A stretch of DNA of 64,000 bases from Lotus japonicus. Its lineage: Eukaryota; Streptophyta; Magnoliopsida; Fabales; Fabaceae. The stretch spans positions 45,647,127 through 45,711,126 of the forward strand of contig NC_080043.1 of the NCBI RefSeq assembly GCF_012489685.1, given 5' to 3'. Under the pieces are notes generated by a model, which searched no databases, was not told where the DNA came from, and was given only the letters and a program-made list of their open reading frames with translations. Shown one piece after another: positions 42,854 through 55,083 of this stretch; position 1 is the stretch's first letter, and every line of letters starts with the position of its first letter. The position numbers were made by a program, and so were the translations under genes.

Positions 42854-43525
42854 GCGAATCCGTATGTCCAAACCCGACGGGTTGGGCCGATTCGGCAATA
42901 ATTGTTGACACGCGCGGATCCGTATGTTCAATCCGATGGATTGGATCGATTCGGCGGTAGTCACTCAGGCACGCGTGAGTCCGTATGTTCAATCAGAGGG
43001 ATTGGATCGATTCAGCGATTGCCATTTTACCTCGCGTGAATCCGTATGTTCAATCCGAGGGATTGGATCGATTCAGCGACAACTTTTCGACACGCGCGAA
43101 TCCGTATATTCAATCCGATGGATTGGATCGATTCGGCGGTAGTCACTCAGGCACGCGTGAGTCCGTATGTTCAATCAGAGGGATTGGATCGATTCAGCGA
43201 TTGCCATTTTACCTCGCGTGAATCCGTATGTTCAATCCGAGGGATTGGATCGATTCAGCGATAACCTTTCGACTCGCGCGGATCCGTATGTTCAATCCGA
43301 TGGATTGGATCGATTCGGCGATAGTCATTGGACACGCGCAATGTCCGTATGTTCGACTCTTTTGAGTGAACCGACTTGGCGTTGTCATTTGTTGCGTGTG
43401 CGAGTCCGTATGTTCATCCCGATGGGTTGGATCGACTCGACATGCCTAATTGTGGGAGTTGCGTGTGCGAGTCCGCATGTTCATCCCGATGGGTTGGATC
43501 GACTCGACATGCCTAATTGTTGGGC
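42854..43525. repeat. Tandem array, 11 units of about 60-66 bp
   Basis: Each unit starts CGCG and contains TCCGTATGTTCAATC and GATTGGATCGATTC. Units 2-4 and 5-7 are near copies of each other, giving a higher-order period of about 182 bp. The 61-bp spacing keeps all three plus frames open, so ORFs of 60-130 codons here are artefacts. Confidence 0.92.
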
Positions 43526-44761
43526 TATCCTGGGGATAAGTCCGGGAAACCGGTAGTTTCCGAGTATGTGATACTCTTTGCTTGTTGAGCAGTTGTGACC
43601 ATCGGATTGAGATGAGTCGGATGATCCGGAGATCATCATGAGTTACTATGTTAATGTGAAGAAGTGTCTTTTGTCGCAGAATCGACTTTACCTTAGGGTA
43701 AGCTTTTAGAGACTTTAATTTACCTAGAACACGTGGCGACGTGTCGAGTGAGAGTCGGAGACGTTGTTTGACTAATCATCCTGCATTCATGCATACTGAT
43801 TTAGTTGTCGAGTGTGATTGTTATTTGTTAATCCTATTTGGAACATGTTAATTGTTATTATTGCTGTTAAGTTCATTATGGAAAATGCAACCCTAGGATG
43901 TTATCCCTAGCTATAAGCCTAAGTGGCTATTCTCTTATCTATATCTATTGGTGCTATTATTTATGTAATTCTTTGGAGTTGACCCTCGCGTCTTCTGTGT
44001 GTGCTTTGGCGGACAAACGCCCTTTGTCAGATGTCTTTGGCGGACTGGTTCACGACGGTTCACCCTTCGGGGGAAACTAGAGTTGGGATGCTGGAACAGG
44101 AGCGCATCGCGATAGCGAGCGGAGGACGGATGGTGTACATAGACTAGGTCGTTCTGGATTTCGAATTCGGACGACGATCATGCCAGCATGTAGGATTGAG
44201 TGTTAGTGTGAGCTCCTCGAGATGGGATTAGTGTAGGAGTAGAGTCTTAGCTCTGAACATTATTTGTTTCATTCGGGACAGGGTAGTTTCCCACCTATAG
44301 CTTTTTGTGTGGTTTCTTTACGGGAATCACAGAGAGTTGGTTGGACTTAGGAGGTCTTGTTTCAGGCCGATGGGCCAGCTTATTCTCAGTTTTGAGGGAT
44401 AGTGTTGCGGACACTTACCTTTAGATTTGGTTTGTACATTTTGCCTTCGGGCGCTACACTTTTCTTTCCGTCACTGGAGGTTACTCGTGACGAGGTTGTT
44501 ACATACAGCGGGGGCTGTTTATATATTGTATATTAGCTCTATTACTTTTCGCTTTTGGGTTTTATTTAATTCAGTCTTGTCTTAGTTATTATCAAAAAAA
44601 AAAAAAATATTCACGTTTTTCCGCATTAAGTTTATTTTGGTTACTAAAGTGACGCCACCGAAATCGGGGTGTTACACTGGTGGCCTAGACTATTCAATTC
44701 GTAAGAAAATAGATACCCAGCATCTTAGGGACATGGCTCAATTGGCTGATAGAGTCAGGCA

Positions 44762-46225
44762 AAGTTTTGAGCTTTTTGTAAACCTGTCCAAATAACTTGA
44801 TTTCAGTGTCTAAACTTATTGCCTACATGCCCAAGAGCATGAATATCCGGTTGTTTTCTACTGAATCTCGCCGAATCGTCGCGGAGCTTCAATTCTGTGA
44901 AAATACCCATTTTCTGACCAAAGCTTCGTTCTTTGGATTAAAAACTCTCGACTGAGCTTAGTGCCAGTAGGATTAGTTGTCATAAACGTTGTTAGGGACA
45001 CGCTCATCAAATTTATTTTTCAAAATTCCGACTTTGAGTTTTCAGGCTAAAAACACTGACCAAAATACCCCTGTGTTAGTTTTCGACCCGATAATTTTTC
45101 TGAGAGTTTCCCTGGCCTAGATATCGCCTAAGAATACCTAGGAATTAAATTAGATCGAAGAAAAAGTTCGGGAAACCCTATTTTGATAGTGGCCGAAACT
45201 TATTTGCTATGGTACCGTGTCCAAAAATAATTTTTGGGTCTGTATGACCTGAGTTATAGCGTAGCTCTCTCCATTGTCGAAATTTTGGCTTTGGTTTCGT
45301 GTCATTCCGAGTTCTGTAGCTCGAGTTATGTACGTTTTAGCGAATAAAGTGTTTTTGTACAAAACTTGAATCGAGTCAAAACTCATCCATTCGGAGAAAG
45401 CCCTTCCATCGTGCCTAAATGTTGTACTCTGAAGCTCCTTGAGCTTTGTCTAACGTTATTTAGTATTGTTTCGATTGTATCGACTTACTTTGATTGATTT
45501 TTTGCTTTGTTTGCTCTAAGGTTCGTTTGTGGAAACCTCGGACTTGACTGAGCAAGCTTGTGAGTGTGACTTACACTGTGATTCTAGAGGAACTAGAGGT
45601 GAGGGCAACTTACCTTGCTAGCTAATGTTTTAGGCGTCGATGAATTCGACTTGATTTATTGTTTATGCACTTGATTGTTGATTGACTGAAAAATGTTTTC
45701 TGGAGGCTTCGGCCGAGTGAACTAATTGAGACGTGTGTCTCTGTTTTCTGAGGCTTCGGCCGACATTGGTGATTGGGATTTATTTATCGCTTTGATTTGC
45801 CATTGATTGATTCATATGTTGTACTTACTAAATGGATAATCATAGGCTATGTGAATACTTGTGCACATGATTTGCTGGATTATATTGATTATACTCTGCA
45901 ATTATACGAATATTTGTGGAACGTCAGAGTGTGGGGAAACGGGTAGTTATGCCATACTCAAGATGAGAATTTGGGAAAAAGTTTGATGGGACGAACCGAG
46001 GTTCGGACCCTTATTGTTTTAGTGGATCGAGACCTTCTCTGGGAGTTACTTGGGATGATGGGATCTTTTAAACTTATAAGATTAGAGATAAACCTAAATG
46101 GAAACTATTTTACAAGGAAAATTCACAATACACTAAACAACCTCTGAACCCTTTAAATAATGATAACAATGTCAGATGAAAGCTTAGGGCTTGGATGTTA
46201 GTTTTGGAAAATGAGAAGTGTCGCC
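44762..46225 (+). mobile_element. Internal piece of a giant LTR replacing Tat PR/RT
   Basis: Begins inside the LTR (AAAGTTTTGAGCTTTTTGTAA, matching 7613-11591 near 10674) and ends inside it (GTTTTGGAAAATGAGAAGTG, matching 42677-42698). Neither LTR end and no TSD is present. On its left is Tat gag, on its right Tat RNase H. Confidence 0.8.
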
Positions 46226-47957
46226 AAATCTTAATAATCTCACCTCAGGGGATTCCGACTAAAATTAAGTTAGGAATCGAAGGTGAGTGTTCGAATAACG
46301 AAGCAGAATACGAAGCCCTAATGATAGGGCTTGAAACAGCCTTGAGCTTAGGCGCTAAAGAACTTGTAATTCGTGGAGATTCGGAGTTGGTTATTAAACA
46401 ACTAACTGGTGAATACCAATGTATTAATGAAAATTTGATGAGGTATCATTCGAAAGCAACCAGAATGTTGCAAAAGTTTGATGAGGTCGAGTTATTACAT
46501 ATACCTAGGGTTGAAAAATGCCGAGGCAAATGTTTTGGCGCAAATTGCGTCAGGTTTATCGACTGCCATGAAAGATGTTCAAAGAACTAGAAAAAATCAA
46601 GAGAAAGTTCATTCCTAGTTTTAAAGAGGGACGAACGGAGCTCGAACAAGAAGTGATGGTCATTAATAACTTGGCCGATAATGATTGGAGAAAACCTGTT
46701 GTGACGTACTTGCAAGACCCAAATATTCAAGTAGATTGAAAAGTGAAGTACCGAGCTTTGAGTTATTTGATTTTGAATGATGAATTGTTTAAGAAAGGGT
46801 CGAACGAAGTCCTTTTGAAGTGTTTAAGTGAGGAAGAAGCTTTTCGAGCAGTTAAAGCGGTCCACGATAGGATTTGCGGGGCACATCAAGCAGACCATAA
46901 AATGAAATGGACGTTGTTTCGACAAGGCGTATATTGGCCGAGTATGTTAAAGGATTGTATCGAGTATGCAAAGTCCTGTGTCGAATGTCAAAAGCACGCT
47001 GGCATCCAACATGTACCCGCAAGTGAGTTACATTTGATTGTGAAGCCTTGGCCATTCAGGGGTTGGGCTTTAGATCTGATAGGCCAGATTTATCCTTCTT
47101 TGTCTAAACAACATGAGTATATAATTGTGGCGATCAATTATTTTACTAAATGGGTCGAAGCCATTCCACTAAAGAGTGTGGATCAAGATGCAGTTATTAG
47201 TTTTATTTGAGAGCATATTATATTTCGATATGGAATTCCTGAAACGCTAACCACTGACCAAGGGTCAGTATTTACTGGGTGGAAAATTGTTCAGTTTGCT
47301 GAAGATGTAGGGATAAAATTATTAACTTCGACTCCTTATTATGCTCAGGCAAACAGCCAGGTTGAAGCGGCTAATAAAGTTTTGATTAATTTAATTAAAA
47401 AACATGTTAGCCAAAAGCAAAAGAGATGGCATGAGACTTTAGGCCAAGTTTTGTGGGCTTATCGAAATTCGCCTAAAGAAGTGACCGGAGCTACTCCATT
47501 TCGACTTACATATGGTCATGAGGCTGTTTTGCCAATTGAAATATGTTTGCAATCCGTGAGGATTCAAAGGCAGTTCGAGATTCTATGCGATGATTATTGG
47601 AATATGATGTATGACGAATTAGTCAAGTCGGACGAAGAAAGGTTGGATGCATTGGAAGTAATGATTCGCCAAAAAGAACGAATTACTAAGAGTTACAAGA
47701 AAAAAGTTAAGCCTAAAGCGTTCAGCGTTGGAGATTTAGTATGGAAAGTAATTCTTCCTATGGATAAAAGAGATCGAGCGTACGGGAAATGGGCCCCTAG
47801 GTGGGAAGGACCATTTAAAGTTATTAAATGTTTTTCAAATAACGCTTATTCGATCGAGGAAATTGGAACAGCCGCTAGAATATTGACAATTAATGGCAAA
47901 TATTTAAAGCAATTTAAACCGACAATTCATGAAATAAAGATAGACGCCGAAGCGTAG
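46226..47957 (+). pseudogene. Tat-lineage RNase H and integrase
   Basis: RNase H (46226-46590): [16 protein letters not shown] and [11 protein letters not shown], with the catalytic Glu and Asp; then a frameshifted linker. Integrase (46734-47957): zinc-binding HX..HX..CX2C (HDRICGAH, CVEC), catalytic Asp in WALDLIG, a stop at 47208-47210, Asp in TTDQGSVF, Glu in QVEAANK, then YGHEAVLPIE and a C-terminal KWAPRWEGPF-type domain ending at 47957. A UGA also lies before the zinc domain (46737). Protease and RT are absent (replaced by 44762-46225). The motif set is that of Tat/Ogre-like elements. Confidence 0.88.
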
Positions 47958-48059
47958 TTCATAAGTAAAAGAAAATATGGCGAAAACGCCATCGAAAGTA
48001 CTTAGAATAATAAAGGGCACAGGCGCTAAAAAGGACGAAAATATAAACAAGAAGCTAAA

Positions 48060-48757
48060 CTAGAACGGAGGAGTGGTCTTCATGGGTGCATATCGGCCTT
48101 TGAGTTTCTTGAGGCGCTTGTCAACTTTTGTTTTCTTGTCCTTAAGTTCTGAGACTTCACCTTCAAGCTGAGTCTTATATTTCACACAGGAGATGATTTT
48201 GGTGGCAGCATCAGCCTTCTGTTTCTTGAGCTTAGATAGGTTGACTTCGAGAGATTGCTCTTGCTGTTGAAGCTCAGCGATTTGTTTTTTAACCTCAACA
48301 AGTTTGGCCGAATCAGTCTGTTCAAGAGATTTGATGGAATCTACTTCGACCTTGGCTCGATCGAATGCTTCAGCCACATGAGTGCATTCCGTAGATTTGG
48401 AAGTCAGGTCTTGGTCGATGGCTCGAGCACGATCATGGGTCGAGAGTAGCTCGTCGAAGATTTCACGGAATTGTTGAATGTTTTTCTCTTGTTGTTCAGT
48501 GAGATCTTGGTTATCCAGATCAAAGATGAGTTGCTTAATTTCCTGAGTCAAGCCGGGGTATGATACAAAAGAATCGAACAGGTCTTGCTCGAATACCAAG
48601 GTCCGGAGCTTGTTGATGATGATGGTAGAAGTGTTCAAGGTACTTGTGCCTTCATTTTGGAAAGAAGACTCTTGGCTTCGACTACAGCTAAGGGAGACTT
48701 GGTCGCTTAAGAGTTGCTCGAGAGCTAACACAGGATTATCTTTGGCTAGGGCGTCGA
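48060..48757 (-). CDS. Antisense coiled-coil ORF downstream of Tat integrase, 5' truncated
   Basis: Open for about 232 codons on the strand opposite to pol, ending 100 bp from the integrase stop. The C-terminal half is strongly coiled-coil (heptads of Leu/Ile/Val with Lys/Glu, e.g. VKKQIAELQQQEQSLEV). The N-terminal part is lost because a giant LTR is inserted at 48758. No ATG remains. Extra antisense ORFs in this position are known in Tat-lineage elements; the C-terminal coiled coil resembles those that follow plant mobile domains, but that domain itself is not visible. Expression unknown. Confidence 0.6.
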
Positions 48758-49413
48758 TGTAAGACCTGGATTTACAGAGCAAGTTAATTTCCGACTCACG
48801 CGTAGAATCAGTGTAAGCGTGACAGGAGTTTGATGTTTGAGAAAGATTAATGAAGAAGAAAGTTCAGGAATTTCTTGAGGAATGTTGCGTAGTCGTTGTA
48901 GGAAATAGTGCGAGTCGTCTGCACACCTGCCTGATGGAGAGCGTGTCCAGAATAGGCTAATTTCGTTTTTAGAGCAACGTATTAAGTGAGATTTCAAATC
49001 CTTGGGAAATTTAAAGGTTCTCTTTATTTTTCCTTCGACCAGCGTTTCATTTCGGAACCCTGGATTGTACGCACGATAGTATTCACTTTTCGGAAGTCCG
49101 ACGACGCTAATTTCTTTGCTTCGAAACCCTAAATTCAATCACTGGATGAAGACTTTTTCTATTCGGAGCTTTTAAAGAAGTTCCCGTCCGCGTTGCCAGA
49201 TTTGTTTCGATGTTTCCAATCTTTCTTCAGAACAAAGTTTTGTCGTCTGACCATCACAGCAAAAAGTAGTTTTTCGGGACAGATTAACTTACATCGTTTT
49301 TGGGATTTTAGATATCTTTTTTCCCAAATGTCAAAGATTTGTTTTGAGTTCTGAAATTCTGTCGCCATAATCTCTCTTAGAATTCATCGGTGAACGTGCT
49401 GCAAAAATCGGAA

Positions 49414-49436
49414 TCGCGAAATTTTCATTTTCCCGC
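49414..49436 (+). promoter_or_regulatory. Paired E2F-like motifs, truncated LTR
   Basis: TCGCGAAA (49414-49421) and TTTCCCGC (49429-49436), followed by CCTATAAATAG at about 49449. Confidence 0.5.
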
Positions 49437-50924
49437 GATTTCACCTGCCTATAAATAGCTAAAAATTCAAAATATCTTCTCATTTCTTTCTCTTAAGGCC
49501 GCGAGTTCAAGGAGAGGAGAGGGAGAAGAATTTTTCGCCGAAACTTGACCGATCTTCGCACAGTTCGTTCCTACTTCAAGGTATCGAGGTAACTAGCTTG
49601 ATTCTTACCTCTGATCACTGTTTCTACTGCGTTTCTTTAGCTGTTTCTGTGCTCAAAGTTTCGAGCTTTTTGTAAAACTGTCCGTTTTTCCTGATTTATC
49701 TGTTGGGGTATCTTCTCTACATGCCCAAGAGCCTAAAACCTTCGTCGGTATTCGCCGATATGGATCGAATTGTCAAGGATCTGAAAAACTGATTCAAAAC
49801 CCTTTTTGTCGCACATTTCGAAACTTTACTGTCGTAAAGTCGTAATCTGACTTCGTGTATTTAGGATTAGTTGTTACGGATGTCGTTAGGATCATTGCTG
49901 TCAAATTTGTTTTCCGAAGTGATAACTTTGAGGTTTTGAGCTTTTATTTTGGACCAAAACGCCCCTGAACAGCCGTATTTCGATCCGATCGTCCGAAAAT
50001 TTTTCCGACAGTTTCTTTGCCTTAGTTTTACCCTAAAACTACCATGTAAACTGATTAGATCGAAGAAAAAGAGCCGGAGCTCTTTTCCATTTATGGCCGA
50101 GAGCTATTCCAAGGGGGGGGGGCAGTTTTTCGTTTTCGAAAACTTGTCTTTTCGTATCCGATTGTTGTATTCTGAAGCTTTAATGCTTTGTCTATCGTTA
50201 ATTAGCTGTATTGAGATCGAGCTAATCGATTTTGGTTGGATTTCTGCTTTGTTTTCTCCGAGGTTCAGTTCAAGGGACTTTGGATATTTCAGAGCAATCG
50301 TGTGAAGGATATTTGAACCACGAGACTGGAGCAGCTCGAGGTTAGGGCAACTTACTATTAGCTATGACTGCATGATAGGCGTCGATAAATTCGACTTATG
50401 CTTTACTATGATGTTGATTATGTTGATGAACTGATGTTATGATGTTTTCCATAACTGATGATGTTGAGATGTTATTGAATTGTGCGTTTTGACGCGACTT
50501 CGGAGTGGGGATTCAGTGATCTGGTGTTATTTGATATTTCGGGTTGGATGAACAACCCTAGGCAAGTTCAAACGTGGGGTTTGAGACTTAGCCATTCGTT
50601 GGTATTCGTTGGAATACTTAGACTTTCCCCGGGAAAACTTCTTTTGGTGGGTTTTTTTGGAAAACTTAGAATGAATAGAATTTCGAAAACTAAAGACCTT
50701 AGAGAACTTAGTTTTCAAAGAATTAAACTCATAACCTGACTAATTCAATTTAAAACGTTTTCATTATTGAATGAACCATAGGGAACCTAAAGGGGAAAAT
50801 GATTGCGAAAGACGGGGAAAAGTTGACTTATGTTGTGGGTTTTGGAGAGTTACTGGGAATCGGGGAAAGCCACTGAGGTGAGCTACGGTGATGATTGAAA
50901 GTCACCGAGTACTCTAGTACTCTT

Positions 50925-51050
50925 GTTATTCGAGTTGTGTTGTATTGACCGACACTAACTCTGAGTTTTGACTTTGGGTTTTGTTTTGGAGTTGTGTTGT
51001 ATTGACCGACACTAACTCCGAGTTGTGTTGTATTGACCGACACTAACTCT
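50925..51050. repeat. Direct repeats in truncated LTR
   Basis: Three copies of GAGTTGTGTTGTATTGACCG with ACACTAACTC. Similar, diverged copies are at about 57470-57560 in the intact LTR. Confidence 0.8.
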
Positions 51051-51120
51051 TGGGTTTTTGAGATTGGGTTTTGAGCTAAACACCTGTGTTGTGAGGACGA
51101 TTCGATGTTTGGCTAACCAT

Positions 51121-51345
51121 ATTGCGTCATGCATCATTTGGTGAAGAACGGGAATGCTTCACCGATGCATTATTCGATGAGGAACGGGAATGCTTCATCG
51201 ATGGTGAGGAACGGGAATGCTTCACCAATGCATCATTTGACGAAGAACGAGAATGCTTCGTCAAGGATGAAGAACGGGAATGCTTCAGCCATAATGAAGA
51301 ACGGGAATGCTTCACTAGTGGCGAACGGGAACGCGTCACAATTAT
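51121..51345. repeat. Minisatellite GAACGGGAATGCTTCR
   Basis: Nine to ten units of 18-33 bp, each with GAACGGGAATGCTTC. Long ORFs on both strands here are repeat artefacts. Confidence 0.9.
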
Positions 51346-51465
51346 CCGGATCATATTGAATTGCATTTCACGCATACATTCATCCTGACTGGAATTGTGT
51401 GCTGTTTGCATTACTGAATTATTGTTAGAGCCGATAACATGCTAGGAATATATTTCTATATATAT

Positions 51466-51497
51466 ATAATGACATATATATATATATATATATATAT
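51466..51497. repeat. (TA)n microsatellite
   Basis: Alternating TA tract; a similar but shorter tract is at 58361-58393 in the homologous position of the intact LTR. Confidence 0.85.
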
Positions 51498-51626
51498 CCC
51501 TTATCACATGTTGCTTGTATATCTACTCTATTCCGTGAGTTGACCTTAGCGCCTTGGCTTTGGATTCATGTTTGTGTTTGGGCGGTCGGCCTGCTGCTAG
51601 ACGTCGACGGTGGATTGGGTTTCGAC

Positions 51627-54358
51627 AGTCTCTTACACCACACAAAAGTAGTCAGATCAGCAGTGAACCCGTAGGTCTGCCATTCCGTCTGCTACTAAGG
51701 ACCACCGTAGTGTCCTAAATATGGAAATCCGGGTCTTATGACCATTTTGGAATCCACCGAGGTCCGGCATCCCACCGTGTATTAACCTCAAAATGAGTGC
51801 ATGAATGCAAGTGATTAGCCAATCAACGTCTCCGACCTCACTCGACACGTCGCCACGTGTTCTAAATAACTTAAAGTCTCTAAAAGAATACCCTAAGGTA
51901 AATGTCGATTCTGCGACAAAATGAATTAATCAAAAGAAGAAAGAATGTACTTTGGAACTCATGGTTCCCGGCTAAACTTTAGATAGCCAATCAATAAACT
52001 GCTCATCGAGCGAAAAGGTACCGAAGTACTTGGAAACTTATAGTTCCCGGCTAAACTTTAGATAGCCAAACAATAAACTGCTCATCGAGCGAAAGAGTAC
52101 GATTGTACTTGGAAACTCATAGTTTCCGGCTAAACTTTAGATAGCCAAACATTAACCTGCTCATCGAGCAAAAGAGTATCAACATACTCGAAAACTTGTA
52201 AGTTCCTCAAAACTTGGACTCGACGACACTTCTCATATTTCCAAAACTAATTTACACGCTCTAAGTTCTTAGCTAAGGTTGTTATCATTGTTCAAGGGTT
52301 TTCGAGATTGATTAATGTCTTATGAATTTTCCTTGAGAAAATAGGTTTCTTTTAGTCTTATAACGTTCCTATGAGTTTCAGGGATCCCATAATCCCAAAT
52401 AATTCCTGAGAAGGTCTCGATCCATTAAAGCATATCAAGGTCCGAACTCCGTTCGTCCTTTCAAAACTCTCTCAAAATCTCATAAAAATTCGGCATGACT
52501 TGCCCGTAATCCTCACTTTCCAGAAACGTAGGCACGAGTGGAATAGCATAAAATGAAACAGCTCAACCAATAAGCATAAACAGCATATTCCAACACATCC
52601 TAAATTAACCATGTATCACATAGCATGTGAATCACTTAGCACACAATATCATGGCATCAAGTACTCAACAAGTTCGGCCGAAGCCTCAGAAATCATTTCA
52701 GACATTTAGCAATTAGGTGCATAACACATAAATCAAGTCGAATTTCATCGACACCTAGAGCATTATCTAGTAATTCAGAGAGTAGCCCTCACCGGTGGGT
52801 CTTCCAGCTTCTTCCTCGCAAGTTCCTTCACGCTCCTCTCCTTGATTTCCAAGAAACTCCTCAAAAGAACCTTAAGAAAAAATCACAGAAATCAACACAA
52901 TGAATCAGAAACTCAGCAAACAATAAGTCCTAGGGTCACACGGAACACTACAAACTCCGTGGTACGACAATATAACGCGTTAAGACAAGTTTTCGAAAAG
53001 TCGGATTTTCCTCCCCCCTTGGTATAGCTCCCGGCCACTTTCCTTAATTGGGAGGGTCGATTTTTCTTCGATCAAACTTGGTTCCTAGGTTAACATAAGC
53101 CGTAACTAAGACGGTTCTAAGCTCGGAAAAATTTTCGGATCGAAAACTGATATAGGGGTAGTTTGGTCATTATTTTCAGCTCAGAAATTCAAAATTGGAT
53201 TTTTGAAAAACAAATTGGATGGGGACGTCAACAACGACGTTTATGACGATTAATCCTACTAGCACTAAGCCAAGTCGATAGATTTCAGCTTAAAGGTTGC
53301 GACTTTGCTCAAAAATGGGTATTTGGTGCAAAAATTGATCCCGGCGGCATTTCGTCGACATCTGACAAAATCTAATCCGCAGAACACGCTCAGGAGCATG
53401 CAGGGAATAAGTTTAGACACTGAAATCAGCTTATTTGAACAGTTTTTCAAAAAGCTCAAAACTTTGAGCACAGAAAGACATAGGAGAAGTCGACAGAAAC
53501 GACGATCAGAAGAGAGATGTAGTTTACCTACCTCAAGGTCTTCGATTAGCAACGATCGGTGAAGCAAACGGGCAAGAAACGACGAAGATCCGGATTCTCT
53601 CTCTCTCTCTCTTGGGCTCGCGGGTTTGGGGAGGGAAATGGGTAGTTTTTTTTGCAAAAAATCTAATTTTCGAGCTATTTATAGGTTTTGGAAAATGCGG
53701 AAAAATGATTTTTTCGCGATTCCGATTTTTCCTGCGCGTTCCTCTACGAATTCTAAGATAGGTTCTGGCGATATAATTCCAGAACTCAAAGCAGGATTCT
53801 TGGAATTAAACCAAATGATCCAAAGTCGGCATGAGTCGGTGTAAGTCGGTTTATCCCGAAAAAGTACTTTTTGCAGTGATCGTCGGATGAGAAAACTTCC
53901 TTCTGAGGAAAGATTAGAAATCACGAGAGAATTAGGAGAGCGCGGGTGGAATCTTCATTTGAAGCTCCGAATAGAAAAAGTCTTCATCGTCTGTCGATCT
54001 TAGGTTTCTCGAACTATCAGGGATTCCGTTTCGGCAAACTTCCGAGAATTGGAATTTGACGTTCGTGCTTTCCAGGTTTTCGCGTCGAACCACTTGTTTA
54101 TGGGCGAAAAAGAGAAATTCTAACATTCTTCTGAAGATTTTTGGAATTAGTTTCCATCGTGTCCTAAAGTGTAAATTAACTATTCACTAATACCTTTGAC
54201 CTAGGATTAGGCGTATGTTAGTCGTGCTATAACTCTTATCGGTTTTTCGATAAACTTCTTGGACTTTTCCTGAACCTTTTTCCTTCACAAATTTATTTTA
54301 ATCAAATAAACTCTTTTATTTTATTCACTTATCCAAAGCTTAAAACTTGGGCCTTACA
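51627..54358 (-). mobile_element. Truncated giant LTR, minus orientation
   Basis: Plus-strand end GGGCCTTACA at 54358 (minus start TGTAAGGCCC). It aligns with the solo LTR 7613-11591 from TCTCTTACACC (51627 here, about 8933 there) to its right end. The part corresponding to 7613-8930 is missing. It joins the plus-orientation LTR through about 20 bp of unassigned sequence. Confidence 0.85.
51955..52200. repeat. 63-bp-class repeats in truncated LTR
   Basis: Three to four units with CTGCTCATCGAGC, TACTTGGAAACT and GGCTAAACTTTAGATAGCCA. Confidence 0.85.
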
Positions 54359-55083
54359 TCTGAATTGTGTGGGTAAAACAAGAGTGTTTGATTAGGTTTC
54401 CATTCAGCCTTATAGTTCTCTCAAAAACTGAAGCAAGGTTCCCCCTTTTGTCCCTCTATACACGGCCAAGACATGCACCATCAAGGGCATGCATAATTCA
54501 CAATTTTTGAATGGGAACAACGCATTAATGGCACTTAATTTTCTATTAATCCTTGTCTCAAAACTGATCAGATTTTGTTCATGAGCCTTAAACCCTAATT
54601 ATCTTCTCTAAACTCTTACTAAATAGTCAACCAAGTCTTCCCTCCTTCCTTCCTCATGGAATTCGACTAGCATGCATCATGGGCTAGGTTTTCTTTGTTT
54701 TTTTTTTCTTCTCCCTTCATAACTTGGCCCAAGTCCAACTAAATACTCTCCTAGCTACTGATTAAGAGGCTCAATTAAATCAAGGCAAACTCCTTCTCTT
54801 GATTTTTAAAGAAACAAATTCGGACTTAAGAATTTTCTTCTAATAGAATTGCTAGTACAAAACAGACTGACCTCCCGTCACTAAAACAAGGCTATCTCGG
54901 GCTACAGAGGTCGGAATGACCTGAAACCAACGAGAGAATTTAGCTAACTCAGAGAGCTACAACTCTCATGAAGGAAGTTCTTCAAGATTAGGTCTTTAAG
55001 ACCTGTCCATTTTTCACACAAGGTCACGGACAGTTTATCAATTAAATCAAACTTCACTAGAAATTTCACTTTTATTCAATAAA
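54359..55083 (-). mobile_element. gypsy 3' LTR-like sequence, minus strand
   Basis: Non-coding, follows the Pol stop on the minus strand. It contains GAGAGTTGTAGCTCTCTG and CTCTGTAGCCCGAGATAG, blocks I know from Tekay-type LTRs. Its far end is replaced by the truncated giant LTR, so borders are uncertain. Confidence 0.45.

Larger units (their letters stand above)
40481..44676 (+). mobile_element. Giant solo LTR (4196 bp), TSD CTGGT, inside Tat gag
   Basis: TGTAAGACCC at 40481 to GGTGTTACA at 44676, flanked by the perfect duplication CTGGT (40476-40480, 44677-44681). Same family and order of blocks as 7613-11591. Holds a 60-bp-class tandem array (42854-43525), a TATA-like TTTATATAG (about 41190) and E2F-like sites (41151-41173). 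Confidence 0.95.
48758..51607 (+). mobile_element. Truncated giant LTR, plus orientation
   Basis: Starts TGTAAGACCTGG at 48758 (TSD candidate GTCGA, 48753-48757) and is collinear with the LTR at 55299-59097, at about 90% by eye in the first few hundred bp, until GCGGTCGGCCTGCTGC near 51600. The last ~0.55 kb is missing. Confidence 0.85.

Noticed and set aside
42854..43525. CRISPR-like array
   Set aside because: Units are contiguous, with no conserved-repeat/variable-spacer pattern, in a plant LTR, and no cas genes are present.
42663..43556. Six overlapping plus-strand ORFs and one minus-strand ORF of 60-130 codons
   Set aside because: All are the same 61-bp DNA repeat read in shifted frames inside a solo LTR.
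49949..50305. 118-codon ORF in the truncated LTR
   Set aside because: The homologous frame in the LTR at 55299-59097 is not maintained; likely a chance ORF.
51627..54358. Minus LTR as second LTR of the element starting at 48758
   Set aside because: LTRs of one element are direct, not inverted, repeats, and the two belong to different subfamilies.
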